Made by a program: the position numbers and the translations under genes. Below the pieces are notes generated by a model, which was given only the letters and a program-made list of their open reading frames with translations, did not search any database and was not told the DNA's origin. A stretch of DNA of 52,992 nucleotides, taken from an uncultured Bacteroidales bacterium. GTDB lineage: Bacteria; Bacteroidota; Bacteroidia; Bacteroidales; P3. Positions 1-11,070 of this stretch are shown here, piece after piece. Where the stretch lies: positions 1-52,992 of the forward strand of contig OMXC01000018.1 in NCBI GenBank assembly GCA_900314925.1, in the 5' to 3' direction. Numbering within the stretch: position 1 is the first letter of the stretch; each line of letters opens with the position of its first letter.

Positions 1-487
1 GTTGGTGTATGATTATATAGGCAATCTCATTGACGGCATTGATTATGATTGCGTGTTATCGAATTGTATTACTAATTATCCAGGTCCAATAGTGGCACAC
101 GACAGCGTGTTGTATTTGTGCAGTCTATTGGAAACGAGTGCACAGTTCGGGGATATAAGCTTTCCTGTCTATGACGAGACCAACGTCATAGCCAAGTATG
201 TGGACACGGCTTTCATGCACCTGTATGTGCTGCCTACACACGGCATCAGCACCGCGGCGGCTGTCGCACCGCGGGTGTACCCGGTGCCGGCCACCGACAG
301 GCTGCACTTCGACTGCCCGGCAGGCAGCGTCCCGACGGCGGTGGCGGCGATATCGCTCTCAGGCTGGCGGATGCCTCTGACGGCTACAGCCTCTTCGGCG
401 GACGTCTCGTGCCTCGCCCCGGGGGTATACCTCCTCGAAATCACAACGCCAAAGGATAAATACTACACAAAGTTCGTGAAGCAGTGA
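1..487 (+). CDS. C-terminal part of a secreted protein with T9SS type A sorting domain (5' truncated)
   Basis: The reading frame is open from the window edge, so this is the end of a longer gene; the TTG at base 2 is not a credible start. The last 70 or so residues form a type A sorting domain: a VYPVPATDRL segment, a short beta-rich middle, then GVYLLEI and a basic end in KFVKQ. In this family the domain directs export through the type IX secretion system, after which it is cleaved and the passenger is anchored or released. The visible upstream 85 residues are not recognisable. A promoter for the next gene follows 30 bases after the stop. Confidence 0.8.
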   Translation, partial: LVYDYIGNLIDGIDYDCVLSNCITNYPGPIVAHDSVLYLCSLLETSAQFGDISFPVYDETNVIAKYVDTAFMHLYVLPTHGISTAAAVAPRVYPVPATDRLHFDCPAGSVPTAVAAISLSGWRMPLTATASSADVSCLAPGVYLLEITTPKDKYYTKFVKQ

Positions 488-515
488 GTGGAGAGCGGAG
501 AACGAAAAATAAATT

Positions 516-546
516 TTTGCCAGTCAAATAATTTTTCGTACCTTTG
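516..546 (+). promoter_or_regulatory. Bacteroidetes-type promoter
   Basis: TTTG at 516-519 and TACCTTTG at 539-546 are separated by 19 nt, matching the -33/-7 pattern of the Bacteroidetes primary sigma factor. It sits 16 nt before the small membrane protein gene at 562. Confidence 0.7.
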
Positions 547-561
547 CATTTTTAAAAGTTT

Positions 562-834
562 ATGCCGATGAGCCACAAGACTGCTATAAAGGTTTATGAG
601 ATAGCATCATACGCGCTGATACTGGGCGCGACGGTGATCTTCTTCCTGATGAAGGAGAACCCCATGCGCCTGTCGCTGACGATGATCCTCGTGGCGCTGG
701 CCATAGCCATGCGCTGGCTCATGGAACGCCACCGCGCCAAGGCCGCCGACGATGAGATAGACCAGCTGCACGACGACCTGCGCCGCCTCACCCAACTGCT
801 GGCTGAAGAGAAGAAGAAAAACAAGAATGCCTGA
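562..834 (+). CDS. Small two-helix membrane protein with coiled-coil tail
   Basis: A 90-residue protein of unknown function. Residues 10-28 and 35-50 are hydrophobic and likely form a membrane hairpin. The rest is charged, with a heptad-like stretch (DDEIDQLHDDLRRLTQLLAEE) and a lysine-rich end, so a cytosolic coiled coil is likely. It starts with ATG at 562 (a second ATG at 568 is possible) and has its own promoter at 516-546. It precedes efp by 82 nt in the same direction. No enzyme motif is visible. Confidence 0.7.
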   Translation: MPMSHKTAIKVYEIASYALILGATVIFFLMKENPMRLSLTMILVALAIAMRWLMERHRAKAADDEIDQLHDDLRRLTQLLAEEKKKNKNA

Positions 835-884
835 ATGCGTAAACGCGATAATGTGTGAATACTGCTGGCGCAAGTGAATAACAA

Positions 885-911
885 ATTAGCAAATTAACAA
901 ATTAACAAATC
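885..911 (+). repeat. 8-nt word array before efp
   Basis: Tandem, slightly varied copies of the word AACAAATT fill the 5' leader and end 6 nt before the efp ATG. Similar arrays with different words precede other starts in this window (see findings). Confidence 0.6.
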
Positions 912-916
912 ATATT

Positions 917-1480
917 ATGGCAACAACCACCGATATCAAGAACGGACTTTGCATCAATTTCAACAACGACATCTACACTATCGTTGAGTTCCTGCACGTG
1001 AAACCCGGCAAGGGCGCCGCCTTCGTGCGCACCAAGATGCGCAACGTGAAGACGGGCCGCATGCTGGAGAACACTTTCCCCAGCGGTGCCAAGATCGACA
1101 TCGTGCGCGTGGAGCGCCGCCCCTACACCTACCTGTACAAGGAGGGCGACATGCACGTGTTCATGCACACCGAGACCTACGAGCAGATATACATCCCCGA
1201 GCAGATCATCAACGCCCCGCAGTTCCTGCGCGACGGCCAGTATGTGGAAATCACCGTCGACGCCGACACCGAGACCCCCTTGACCTGCGAGCTGCCTCCG
1301 TTCATCGAGACCGTGGTGACCTACACCGAACCCGGCTTCGCCGGCAACACCGCCACCAACGCCATGAAGGACGCTACCGTGGAGCCCGGCGTGCAGGTCC
1401 GCGTGCCGCTGTTCATCAAGGAGGGCGAGCGCATAAAGGTCGACACCCGCACCTGCGAGTATGCAGAACGCCTCAAATAA
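917..1480 (+). CDS. efp: Translation elongation factor P
   Basis: EF-P binds between the P and E sites of ribosomes stalled on polyproline and stimulates peptide bond formation. The 187-residue protein has the family length and all three domains. The N-terminal KOW-like domain has the tip loop KPGKGAAF, with Lys32 the residue normally modified. Two OB-fold domains follow, the last ending VRVPLFIKEGERIKVDTRTCEYAERLK-like at the C terminus. ATG at 917 gives the usual N terminus. It lies between the small membrane protein and the glutaminyl cyclase lipoprotein, 29 nt before the latter. Confidence 0.97.
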   Translation: MATTTDIKNGLCINFNNDIYTIVEFLHVKPGKGAAFVRTKMRNVKTGRMLENTFPSGAKIDIVRVERRPYTYLYKEGDMHVFMHTETYEQIYIPEQIINAPQFLRDGQYVEITVDADTETPLTCELPPFIETVVTYTEPGFAGNTATNAMKDATVEPGVQVRVPLFIKEGERIKVDTRTCEYAERLK

Positions 1481-1514
1481 GTTAAGAGTTAAGAGTTAAA
1501 AGTTAAGAGTTGAA
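1481..1514 (+). repeat. 7-nt word array supplying the next start codon
   Basis: Four to five copies of AGTTAAG or close variants follow the efp stop. The last copy reads AGTTGAA and contains the TTG used as start of the next gene. Confidence 0.65.
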
Positions 1515-2502
1515 AAGACTTGCAATAATTGCAGCCTGCTTGCTTATGCTGGCAGGCTGCAAACATAAAACGACAGAGCGCCAGACGGCGTCTCAGCCGA
1601 CGGACTATACCAAGGTGGCCGTGCCGTCATTCTCCACCGACTCGGCCTATGCCTTTGCCGCCGCACAGCTGGCTTTCGGCTACCGCACCCCAGGCTCCAA
1701 GGCTTGGGAGAAATGCGCCGAGTATCTCGCCACGCAGATGGGGCGCTGGTGCGACACCGTAATGGTACAACCTTTCAAGGCCACCCTCTGGGACGGCAGT
1801 GTGGTGCCGGGCCGCAACATCATAGCTTCGCTGAACCCATCGGCAGACAAACGGGTGCTGCTGGCGGCACATTGGGACAGCCGCCTCTGGGCCGACCACG
1901 ACCCGGACGATGGCAACACACGCAAGCCGGTGCCAGGGGCCAACGACGGGGCCTCCGGAGTGGCTACACTGATGGAGATGGCACGCACGATGAGCCAGAT
2001 GCCGCCATCGGTAGGCGTGGACTTCATCTTCTTTGACGTCGAAGACCAAGGGCTGCCGGAATGGTCAGACAGATATGAAGACAACACGTGGTGCAAGGGC
2101 TCGCAACATTGGGCCCAGAACCGCCATACACCCGCTTACACGGCCGTCTACGGGGTGCTGTTCGACATGGTGGGCACGGATGCACCGCGCTTTACAAAAG
2201 AAGAGGTGAGCCGATACTATGCGCCAGGTCTTACGGACAAGATGTGGAACGTGGCTGCCGCCTTGGGGTTCGGCAACATCTTTGTGGCACAGAACACCGA
2301 CGCCATTCTTGACGACCATCTGTATGTGAACCAGATTGCAGGCATTCCGATGGTCGACATCGTGCAGAACAGCGGCACCACCAGCTTCTTCCCGCACTGG
2401 CACACCACGACCGACAACCTCGACAACCTCAACGCAGAAACCATGAGCAAGGTCGCCACTGTCACCATGAAAACAATCTACGGCGACTACCCGAGCAAAT
2501 GA
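1510..2502 (+). CDS. Glutaminyl-peptide cyclotransferase, M28-fold lipoprotein
   Basis: Predicted type II glutaminyl cyclase, which converts N-terminal Gln of exported proteins to pyroglutamate. The 330-residue product starts with a lipoprotein signal (hydrophobic stretch then LAGC, Cys17), so it is probably anchored in the periplasm or outer membrane. Zinc-site motifs are in family order: HWDSR near 117, GANDGASGVA near 144, FFDVEDQG near 174, a WCKGSQ segment, DILDDH-like region, and FFPHWHTTTDN near 303. The start is a TTG inside a repeat array; no ATG gives a full signal peptide. The next gene overlaps by 4 bases, so the two are cotranscribed. Many exported proteins in this window have Gln right after the predicted cleavage site, which are plausible substrates. 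Confidence 0.85.
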   Translation: MKRLAIIAACLLMLAGCKHKTTERQTASQPTDYTKVAVPSFSTDSAYAFAAAQLAFGYRTPGSKAWEKCAEYLATQMGRWCDTVMVQPFKATLWDGSVVPGRNIIASLNPSADKRVLLAAHWDSRLWADHDPDDGNTRKPVPGANDGASGVATLMEMARTMSQMPPSVGVDFIFFDVEDQGLPEWSDRYEDNTWCKGSQHWAQNRHTPAYTAVYGVLFDMVGTDAPRFTKEEVSRYYAPGLTDKMWNVAAALGFGNIFVAQNTDAILDDHLYVNQIAGIPMVDIVQNSGTTSFFPHWHTTTDNLDNLNAETMSKVATVTMKTIYGDYPSK

Positions 2503-2900
2503 GACGATTGCCAATAATCATTGCCCTGCTGTTGCTTGCTGCCTGCAAGCGCGACGTGTGCAACACCCCCATCGGCGAGGTGGGCAGGATCCTCCTGTCG
2601 GACTATGCGGAGATTAACAACATTGTAGGTGGGACAGTGGTGCTTAACCGCGGCCACCGCGGCGTGATAGTGCGCTGCGAGAGTTTCGGCCACTATGACG
2701 CCTTTGAGTGTGCCTGCCCCAACGACAACGACGTGCACATGCTGCCCGACGACGACCATGCAGCAATGACGCTTACATGTCCTTCCTGCGGCTCCCGCTT
2801 CGAGCTGATAAACGGCAATCCTCTTGACGGCTCGGCGACATCATGTCCCCTGCACCGGTACAGCGCAGACCTCGACGGCTACTACCTCTATATATACTGA
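2499..2900 (+). CDS. Rieske-like small lipoprotein
   Basis: A 133-residue protein with a lipoprotein signal (LLLAAC, Cys16). The second half resembles the Rieske fold seen in short Bacteroidales lipoproteins: a first cysteine pair in ECACPND, then CPSCGSRFELINGNPLDG and CPLHRY. The canonical C-x-H first ligand pair is not present; it reads C-A-C, so binding of a 2Fe-2S cluster is doubtful. It overlaps the glutaminyl cyclase stop by 4 bases (ATGA), which implies translational coupling. Function unknown; a structural role or an altered metal site are both possible. Confidence 0.7.
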   Translation: MRRLPIIIALLLLAACKRDVCNTPIGEVGRILLSDYAEINNIVGGTVVLNRGHRGVIVRCESFGHYDAFECACPNDNDVHMLPDDDHAAMTLTCPSCGSRFELINGNPLDGSATSCPLHRYSADLDGYYLYIY

Positions 2901-2953
2901 CCGTCGCCGGCGGGGAAATGTTAAATTTTCGCTTGTGCACAATAATTGCGCGT

Positions 2954-3115
2954 ATGATGCAGAACTACGATTATACAAGCACCGACACATTTTCGATTTC
3001 TGCAAGCACAGACGTACGACCCTCGGAACAAGTGGTACACAACATCATGAGTTTCGCCCGCAGCTACCAGACTGTGGAAGTGGAGGGGATGCCGATTGAC
3101 CTCTTCCTGAACTGA
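2954..3115 (+). CDS. Short conserved-looking protein, unknown function
   Basis: A 53-residue reading frame from ATG 2954 (or 2957). The product has no signal peptide or membrane segment: an acidic, Ser/Thr-rich start (MMQNYDYTSTDTF), then PSEQVVHNIMSFARSY and a hydrophobic end. It fills the space between the Rieske-like gene and a strong terminator at 3130, which supports it being expressed. I recall similar short proteins in other Bacteroidales but cannot name a family. Confidence 0.6.
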   Translation: MMQNYDYTSTDTFSISASTDVRPSEQVVHNIMSFARSYQTVEVEGMPIDLFLN

Positions 3116-3129
3116 AAGGGGTAATCAAA

Positions 3130-3168
3130 GAAAGCGGGCCACTCAATGAGCGGCCCGCTTTCTCTTTT
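3130..3168. terminator. Bidirectional terminator
   Basis: An 11-bp stem (GAAAGCGGGCC with its complement) around an 11-nt loop, with T-rich tracts on both strands. It separates convergent genes. Confidence 0.85.
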
Positions 3169-3171
3169 TGC

Positions 3172-4221
3172 TTAACCGAGTTTCTCTACCCAGTGTTTTA
3201 TCTGCTGTTCGTCGTCGAGGCGGCACACCAGAAGTGAATGGTCGCGCAATGCCACCAGACAGTGGTCAAGGCCCTGCACGATGGCCTCATAGCCGTTCTC
3301 AATGTTTATCACACTATTGGAGGTGTCGACAACAACAGCATTGCCGCTGACGGCGTTCTGCGCCTCGTCGTGGGCGGCATGGGTGTAGAGCGAGCCCCAC
3401 GTGCCTATATCGCTCCATCCAAAGTCGGCGGCGACGGTGTAACGGCATTGGCTGCGCTCCATGACGCCATAGTCGATGCTGATGTTCTCACAATGCTCGA
3501 ACTGAGCATTGATGAAAGACTGTTCCTGCGGAGTGCCAAACGAGTCTTTTCCCCCGTCGAAGAGGCGCACAAGGTCAGGGAGGTATTGGCGGAAAGCACC
3601 CATTATGGCATCGGTACTCCATAAGAAGATACCCGAATTCCAGAAGAAATTACCGGCTGCGAGAAAACGCTTTGCTGTAGCCAGGTCGGGCTTCTCCTTG
3701 AACGATGCCACAGGAACTATGGCATCGCCAGGCTTGGTGTCCACCTCGATATAACCATAACCTGTCTCAGGACGCGAGGGTTTTATGCCGATAGTCATAA
3801 GGGCCTCACGGTTTTGCTCAACAAAGTCCATACCGCGACCTATGATGCGCTGAAACTCCACCTCGTTAGTGACAAGATGGTCGGCAGGAGTGACTGCTAT
3901 CGACGCTTCGGGGCTCTGACTGAGGATATGATATACGGCGTACGCTATGCATGGCGCGGTATTGCGACGCATGGGTTCGCAGAGCACATTTTCTGCCTTG
4001 ATCTCAGGAAGCTGCTGAAGCACGAGGTCTTTGTAGGCAGCATTGGTGACGACGACAAAGTTTTCAGGCGGCACAAGTGGCAGGAAACGCTCATAGGTGG
4101 AGCGGATAAAGCTCTTGCCTGTGCCAAGGATGTCGAGGAACTGTTTGGGGTAGTTGTTTTTGCTGAGCGGCCAGAAGCGGCTGCCTATGCCGCCAGCCAT
4201 TATAACACAATAGCGATTCAT
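3172..4221 (-). CDS. manC: Mannose-1-phosphate guanylyltransferase
   Basis: Makes GDP-mannose from mannose-1-phosphate and GTP for surface polysaccharide synthesis. The 349-residue product has the nucleotidyltransferase signature at the N terminus ([12 protein letters not shown] at 9-20, then PKQF at 25-28), [12 protein letters not shown] near 82, and the TPADH metal/nucleotide motif near 116. It lacks the C-terminal phosphomannose isomerase domain of the bifunctional enzymes, so it is the short form. It overlaps lptB by 4 bases and forms the end of a kdsD-lptB-manC run. Confidence 0.92.
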   Translation of the reverse strand: MNRYCVIMAGGIGSRFWPLSKNNYPKQFLDILGTGKSFIRSTYERFLPLVPPENFVVVTNAAYKDLVLQQLPEIKAENVLCEPMRRNTAPCIAYAVYHILSQSPEASIAVTPADHLVTNEVEFQRIIGRGMDFVEQNREALMTIGIKPSRPETGYGYIEVDTKPGDAIVPVASFKEKPDLATAKRFLAAGNFFWNSGIFLWSTDAIMGAFRQYLPDLVRLFDGGKDSFGTPQEQSFINAQFEHCENISIDYGVMERSQCRYTVAADFGWSDIGTWGSLYTHAAHDEAQNAVSGNAVVVDTSNSVINIENGYEAIVQGLDHCLVALRDHSLLVCRLDDEQQIKHWVEKLG

Positions 4222-5042
4222 ATCTGTTGGGTTTTTGCACGGCGCAACTCAAAGTCGCGGCCGAGGTATTTCTCTCTAACATCAGGGTCTGCAGCCATCT
4301 CCTCCGGGGTCCCGTGGTGCAACACCGTGCCTTCGTAGAGGAGGTAGGCACGATCGGTGATAGCAAGGGTCTCGCGGACGTTGTGATCGGTGATAAGGAT
4401 GCCGATATTGCGTTCCCTGAGGTGCGCCACAATATCCTGTATATCCTGCACGGCAATAGGGTCGACGCCGGCAAAAGGCTCGTCAAGCAACAGGAACATG
4501 GGGTCGTTGGCAAGCGCACGCGCAATCTCCGTGCGGCGTCGTTCGCCACCGCTGAGCTGTATGCCTTTGCTTTTGCGTATGTGCTGCAAGCGGAATTCAT
4601 CAAGCAGAGATTCCAGCTTCTCGCGCTGCTGCTCTTTGGTGAGGTCCTTACGGAACTCGAGGATGGACCCTATGTTGTCTTCGACAGACATCTGACGGAA
4701 GACAGAGGCTTCCTGCGCCAGGTAGCCGACACCCATCTGCGAACGCCGGTACATCGGGAAGCTCGTAATCTCAAGACGCCATGGCTCGCCACCTTCCGGC
4801 CGCTCGGCGTTCTTGTTCTCAAAAATGGCGCTCTGCTTGTCAGCATCACAGGTGCTCTCGAAGTACACCTTGCCACTGTTGGCCTTGATGATGCCCACAA
4901 CCATGTAGAACGTGGTGGTCTTGCCAGCTCCGTTGGGGCCAAGCAAACCTACTATCTCACCCTGACTGACGCCCACCGACACCTCTTTCACTACAGTGCG
5001 TGAGCGGTATATCTTTACTACTTTGTCGGTATACAGTCTCAT
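4218..5042 (-). CDS. lptB: LPS export ABC transporter ATPase LptB
   Basis: ATPase of the Lpt complex that extracts LPS from the inner membrane. Of 274 residues, the Walker A is GPNGAGKT at 35-42, the signature is [15 protein letters not shown], and Walker B is [13 protein letters not shown] with an H-loop in ILITDHNV. The family is usually about 240 residues; here roughly 30 extra residues ([11 protein letters not shown] through EPWRLE) sit between Walker A and the Q-loop. It overlaps kdsD and manC by 4 bases on either side, so the three genes are coupled. Confidence 0.95.
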   Translation of the reverse strand: MRLYTDKVVKIYRSRTVVKEVSVGVSQGEIVGLLGPNGAGKTTTFYMVVGIIKANSGKVYFESTCDADKQSAIFENKNAERPEGGEPWRLEITSFPMYRRSQMGVGYLAQEASVFRQMSVEDNIGSILEFRKDLTKEQQREKLESLLDEFRLQHIRKSKGIQLSGGERRRTEIARALANDPMFLLLDEPFAGVDPIAVQDIQDIVAHLRERNIGILITDHNVRETLAITDRAYLLYEGTVLHHGTPEEMAADPDVREKYLGRDFELRRAKTQQI

Positions 5043-6001
5043 ATTATACCTTCTCTTAATATATCATGGATATGTATTATCCCGAGGTAATGTCCGTCGG
5101 CATCGACAACAATGAGTTGCGTTATGGAGTTGTTGCGCATGAGCTGCAGGGCATTGACGGCATACTCGGTGTCACGAATGGTTCTGGGATTGGTGTGCAT
5201 GATGTCGGCAGCCGATTTAGGCTGGTGGAATGTCTGCATCATGCGGCGCAAATCGCCGTCGGTTATGATGCCTTTTATACTGTCGCCCTCTGTCACCACC
5301 GTACATCCAAGGCGCTTGGATGTCATCTCAAGGATGGTCTCGTCAATCGTCGCCGTGGGCGGTACGGCAGGACGCTCATTCTGTATATATAGGTCGCTGA
5401 CGCGAAGATACAGCTGCTTGCCCAATGCTCCACCAGGGTGGAACCGCGCAAAGTCTCGGGCTGAGAAATTGCGGCACTCTATCAGCGCAACAGCAAGCGC
5501 GTCACCCATCACCAATTGTGCCGTGGTGCTGCTCGTCGGGGCCAGGTTGTTGGGACAGGCCTCGTGCTCCACGGTGGTGTCAAGCACTATATCAGCCTCG
5601 TGAGCAAGGAACGAATCACAGTTGCCGACTATGGCTATCAGCTTGTTGCCAAAGTTCTTGATGAGCGGCACCAGAACCTTTATCTCAGGTGTATTGCCGC
5701 TCTTAGAGATACATATCACCACATCGTCGGGCCTCACCATACCGAGATCGCCATGTATGGCGTCGGCGGCATGCAGAAACAGCGCCGGCGTACCAGTGGA
5801 ATTCATCGTTGAAACAATCTTGGTGGCTATATTGGCACTCTTCCCTATACCCGTGACTACCACACGCCCAGTTGTTGAAAAGAGGGTCTCCACAGCTTCA
5901 ACAAAGGCATCGTTTATGTGGCTACACAGGTTCTCTACTGCTTTTTTTTCGTCAGTAATAACCTGAATTGCAATCTGTTTTATTTCATCACGGCTCTTCA
6001 C
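5039..6001 (-). CDS. kdsD: Arabinose-5-phosphate isomerase
   Basis: Converts ribulose-5-phosphate to arabinose-5-phosphate, the first step toward Kdo in LPS. The 320-residue protein has an N-terminal SIS domain ([10 protein letters not shown] near 50, [10 protein letters not shown] near 97) and two C-terminal CBS domains (from about residue 205), the standard KdsD/KpsF layout. It is the first gene of the kdsD-lptB-manC run and is transcribed away from recQ across a 120-bp gap. Confidence 0.95.
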   Translation of the reverse strand: MKSRDEIKQIAIQVITDEKKAVENLCSHINDAFVEAVETLFSTTGRVVVTGIGKSANIATKIVSTMNSTGTPALFLHAADAIHGDLGMVRPDDVVICISKSGNTPEIKVLVPLIKNFGNKLIAIVGNCDSFLAHEADIVLDTTVEHEACPNNLAPTSSTTAQLVMGDALAVALIECRNFSARDFARFHPGGALGKQLYLRVSDLYIQNERPAVPPTATIDETILEMTSKRLGCTVVTEGDSIKGIITDGDLRRMMQTFHQPKSAADIMHTNPRTIRDTEYAVNALQLMRNNSITQLIVVDADGHYLGIIHIHDILREGII

Positions 6002-6013
6002 TGCATTTTTTAT

Positions 6014-6044
6014 TTTGTCGGTTCAACGTTTTTTTGTATCTTTG
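6014..6044 (+). promoter_or_regulatory. Promoter of recQ
   Basis: TTTG 6014-6017 and TATCTTTG 6037-6044 with a 19-nt spacer, about 78 nt before the recQ ATG. Confidence 0.7.
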
Positions 6045-6121
6045 TAAAAAGAATAATCAAAAAGTGCTGAACGTTAGTTTACTTCAATAACGCTGCTTTA
6101 TCTGAAATATTGTAGATTGTG

Positions 6122-8326
<2,205 letters not shown>

Positions 8327-8336
8327 GGCATACAAG

Positions 8337-8371
8337 AAAGGTGCCGCCCCACGATGGAGCGGCACCTTTTT
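8337..8371. terminator. Terminator after recQ
   Basis: Stem AGGTGCCGC / GCGGCACCT with an 11-nt loop, flanked by A- and T-rich tracts. It can serve recQ and the converging nitroreductase gene. Confidence 0.8.
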
Positions 8372-8392
8372 CTTCTTTCTACACAGCAAGAA

Positions 8393-9034
8393 TTACCAGC
8401 GGTTGTAATGCACACGCGCAGGGTCCCACTTGTCCTTGGGTTGTGTTGTACCGTCGTGGTAGCCGATGGGCACCACAGCATAAGGCACCACCGTCGGGGG
8501 CAGCTGCAGGGCTTTCTTGATGGGGTCCATGCGGTCGGGATAGGGGTAGCAGGCCGTCCAGCAGGCACCCAGACCATAGGCTTCGGCAGCCAGCAGCAGG
8601 TTCTCGGTGACGGCACCCAGGTCGTCACGCCACATCTGGTTGACCTGCATCACAGCGGGCCCGTCGGGGTTGTCGCGCGTGGGAGCGGTGAAGGTGGTGT
8701 CGGCACAGAGGATAATGACGGCACCGCTCTCCATGAACTTCTGCATGTTAAAGTTGCCCTCGAAGACGGTCTCATACTGGCTCTTGTCGGTCATGACCAC
8801 CATCTGCCAGGGGCGCAGGTCGCGTCCGCTGGGGGCGGCCATGGCGGCACGCAGCAGGTTCTCCATCACCGAGTCGGGGATGGCCTCGCCGTTGTAGGAG
8901 CGCACGCTCTTGCGGTTCAGGATGTTCTGCATCACCACGTCGGCGGTGTTGACCTCGGTGGCGGCTTCTTGCTTGTTGCAGCAGGCGGCGAACATCATCG
9001 CAGCGGCTGCCATCAGAATAATGCTTTTCTTCAT
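8393..9034 (-). CDS. Nitroreductase-family lipoprotein
   Basis: A 213-residue member of the FMN-dependent nitroreductase family. The core has RKSVRSYNGEAIPD near 40, AAPSGRDLRPWQMVV near 67 and GLGACWTACYP near 155, which in the family bind FMN. Unusually it begins with a signal peptide ending FAACC, so it is predicted to be an exported lipoprotein. The substrate is unknown. It follows namZ by one base on the same strand. Confidence 0.85.
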   Translation of the reverse strand: MKKSIILMAAAAMMFAACCNKQEAATEVNTADVVMQNILNRKSVRSYNGEAIPDSVMENLLRAAMAAPSGRDLRPWQMVVMTDKSQYETVFEGNFNMQKFMESGAVIILCADTTFTAPTRDNPDGPAVMQVNQMWRDDLGAVTENLLLAAEAYGLGACWTACYPYPDRMDPIKKALQLPPTVVPYAVVPIGYHDGTTQPKDKWDPARVHYNRW

Positions 9035-9035
9035 T

Positions 9036-10196
9036 TTATTGATATATTAAATACTTTTTGCGTATCTCTTTGAATCGCTCCAGCCCCGGCTGCCAGGTGG
9101 CGCGTATCTCATTCTCGTCCATGCCGGCCTCTATCTGGTGGCGCAGCTCGGTGGTGCCGGCCAGCTTCTCGAAGAAGTTGCTCTTGAGGAAGAACTTGCC
9201 CTGCGGCACACGGCGGTACATCTCCATCAGCGGCCAGAGGTCTATCAGGTCGGGGGCCTCCTCGCCGACGGAATACGACCGCAGGTCGAGGGTGTCGGTG
9301 CCGTAGGTGACCCACTCGAAGGGGTGGTCGGTGCCGCGGCCGACGCCGCAGTTGGTGCCCTCGAAGAGGCAGAGCGAGGGGTAGAGGGCGATGGCGTGGG
9401 CGTTGCGCAGGTTGGGCGACGGTGGAACAGGCAGCTCGTAGCCCACCGAGTCGCGCTTGTAACCCTGCATAGGCACTACGGTGAGGTTACACTTTTCACC
9501 GCTTTGCAGCCAGCCTTCGCCGTTGATCATCTGCGCATACTCGCCGATGGTCATACCATAAACTACCGGCACGGGATGCATGCCGACGAAAGAGCGGTAC
9601 TTCGCGGTATCCAGCACGGGGCCGTCGACATAGTGGCCGTTGGGGTTGGGGCGGTCGAGGACAACAAGCGGTATGCCCGCTTCGGCGCAGGCCTCCATCA
9701 CATAGTGCAGCGTGGAGATATAGGTATAGAAGCGGCAGCCGACATCCTGAAGGTCGAAGAGCACGCAATCCACATCCTTCAACTGCTCCGGCGTGGGCTT
9801 CTTGTTCTTGCCGTAGAGGCTGATGATGGGCAGACCCGTCTTGGGGTCAGTGCTGTTGTCCACCTTGGCGCCCGCCGCCGCGGTGCCGCGGAAGCCGTGT
9901 TCAGGACAGAATATCTTGGTGACGTTCACACCCGCGCGGAGCAAGGTATCCACAAGGTGTGTTGCCCCCACCACCGAGGTCTGGTTTGCCACCACCGCAG
10001 TGCGACCCTTATAGCCGCCCTCGCGGAACAAGAACATAGAGGGGAACACCTCATGGCCCCACAGGTTCTCGGCACCTGTGGCAAAAGCGGAATCTGGCGA
10101 AAGGGGTTCATACCCGAAATCCTCATTGCTTTGGGCATGGCATGCACTGCATGCTGCCAGAGCCAACAGGATAAATAAATGCTTGCGGAAATTCAT
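9036..10196 (-). CDS. namZ: Exo-beta-N-acetylmuramidase NamZ-like (DUF1343)
   Basis: Family whose characterised member removes terminal MurNAc from peptidoglycan fragments during cell-wall recycling. ATG at 10196 gives 386 residues with a signal peptide ending SACHAQ. Visible family features are GHEVFPSMFLFREGGYKGR, VANQTSVVG, KIFCPEHGFRG, FDLQDVGCRFYTYIST and DRPNPNG. An upstream TTG adds two codons and is less likely. It lies in a dut-namZ-nitroreductase run with gaps of 23 and 1 nt. A GH3 beta-N-acetylglucosaminidase at 31807 could act on the same fragments. Confidence 0.88.
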   Translation of the reverse strand: MNFRKHLFILLALAACSACHAQSNEDFGYEPLSPDSAFATGAENLWGHEVFPSMFLFREGGYKGRTAVVANQTSVVGATHLVDTLLRAGVNVTKIFCPEHGFRGTAAAGAKVDNSTDPKTGLPIISLYGKNKKPTPEQLKDVDCVLFDLQDVGCRFYTYISTLHYVMEACAEAGIPLVVLDRPNPNGHYVDGPVLDTAKYRSFVGMHPVPVVYGMTIGEYAQMINGEGWLQSGEKCNLTVVPMQGYKRDSVGYELPVPPSPNLRNAHAIALYPSLCLFEGTNCGVGRGTDHPFEWVTYGTDTLDLRSYSVGEEAPDLIDLWPLMEMYRRVPQGKFFLKSNFFEKLAGTTELRHQIEAGMDENEIRATWQPGLERFKEIRKKYLIYQ

Positions 10197-10219
10197 GGTC
10201 AATTCATGATAATTCGCGT

Positions 10220-10657
<438 letters not shown>

Positions 10658-10739
10658 ATATTCTCTGTATATTTCAAGATGCAAAAATACACATTTTCCG
10701 CGACATGATGAAAATATTTTACCGATTGATTGTTACAGT

Positions 10740-10912
10740 CTAATCAAATAGTGTTCGTAGGTCGGCGGTTAGGAAGTCTGTAGCGGGGTGGCCCTCATAG
10801 CCAACTACAAAAGCGGCATGAGGCTTGAATTGTTCGCGGTAGGGTTGCAATCGGTGGGAATTGGCTCTTCCAAACGTTCCTTAATCACCTTACAATAAAC
10901 GCGTTCGAACAT
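10740..10912 (-). pseudogene. Ghost of a DUF4143-type AAA ATPase (internal deletion)
   Basis: Reading the minus strand from ATG 10912 gives MFERVYCKVIKERLEEP, which matches the usual first residues of a Bacteroidales ATPase family that carries a C-terminal DUF4143 domain. The frame is then lost. In another frame the strand resumes with YREQFKPHAAFVVGYEG and ends ATDFLTADLRTLFD, which resembles the normal C terminus, with its stop at 10740-10742. About 350 residues between these ends, including the Walker motifs, are gone. The promoter is still recognisable. The family name rests on recalled termini, so treat it as likely rather than certain. Confidence 0.65.
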
Positions 10913-10935
10913 ATATATATTCTTTGTTAAATCAA

Positions 10936-10975
10936 TTGAGTAATTTTACTCAATACGCTGAGTAATTTTACTCAA
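10936..10975. repeat. Twin near-palindromic repeats, operator-like
   Basis: Two copies of TGAGTAATTTTACTCAA (10937-10953, 10959-10975) at a 22-bp period. Each is almost self-complementary. They lie just downstream of the ghost gene's predicted transcription start, as an autoregulatory operator would. Confidence 0.65.
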
Positions 10976-10983
10976 CTTGATTG

Positions 10984-11014
10984 CAAAAGTACATATTTTT
11001 GTGAAACTGGCAAA
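10984..11014 (-). promoter_or_regulatory. Minus-strand promoter of the ATPase ghost
   Basis: On the minus strand TTTG (11014-11011) and TACTTTTG (10991-10984) are 19 nt apart. It is back to back with the plus-strand promoter at 11021. Confidence 0.6.
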
Positions 11015-11020
11015 ATAATT

Positions 11021-11051
11021 TTTGCTGGTTGGCTATTTGTTCGTACTTTTG
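11021..11051 (+). promoter_or_regulatory. Promoter of the leucine-rich surface protein
   Basis: TTTG 11021-11024 and TACTTTTG 11044-11051 with 19 nt between, 20 nt before the ATG at 11071. Confidence 0.7.
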
Positions 11052-11070
11052 CAAAAAAAATAAGAAGGAC

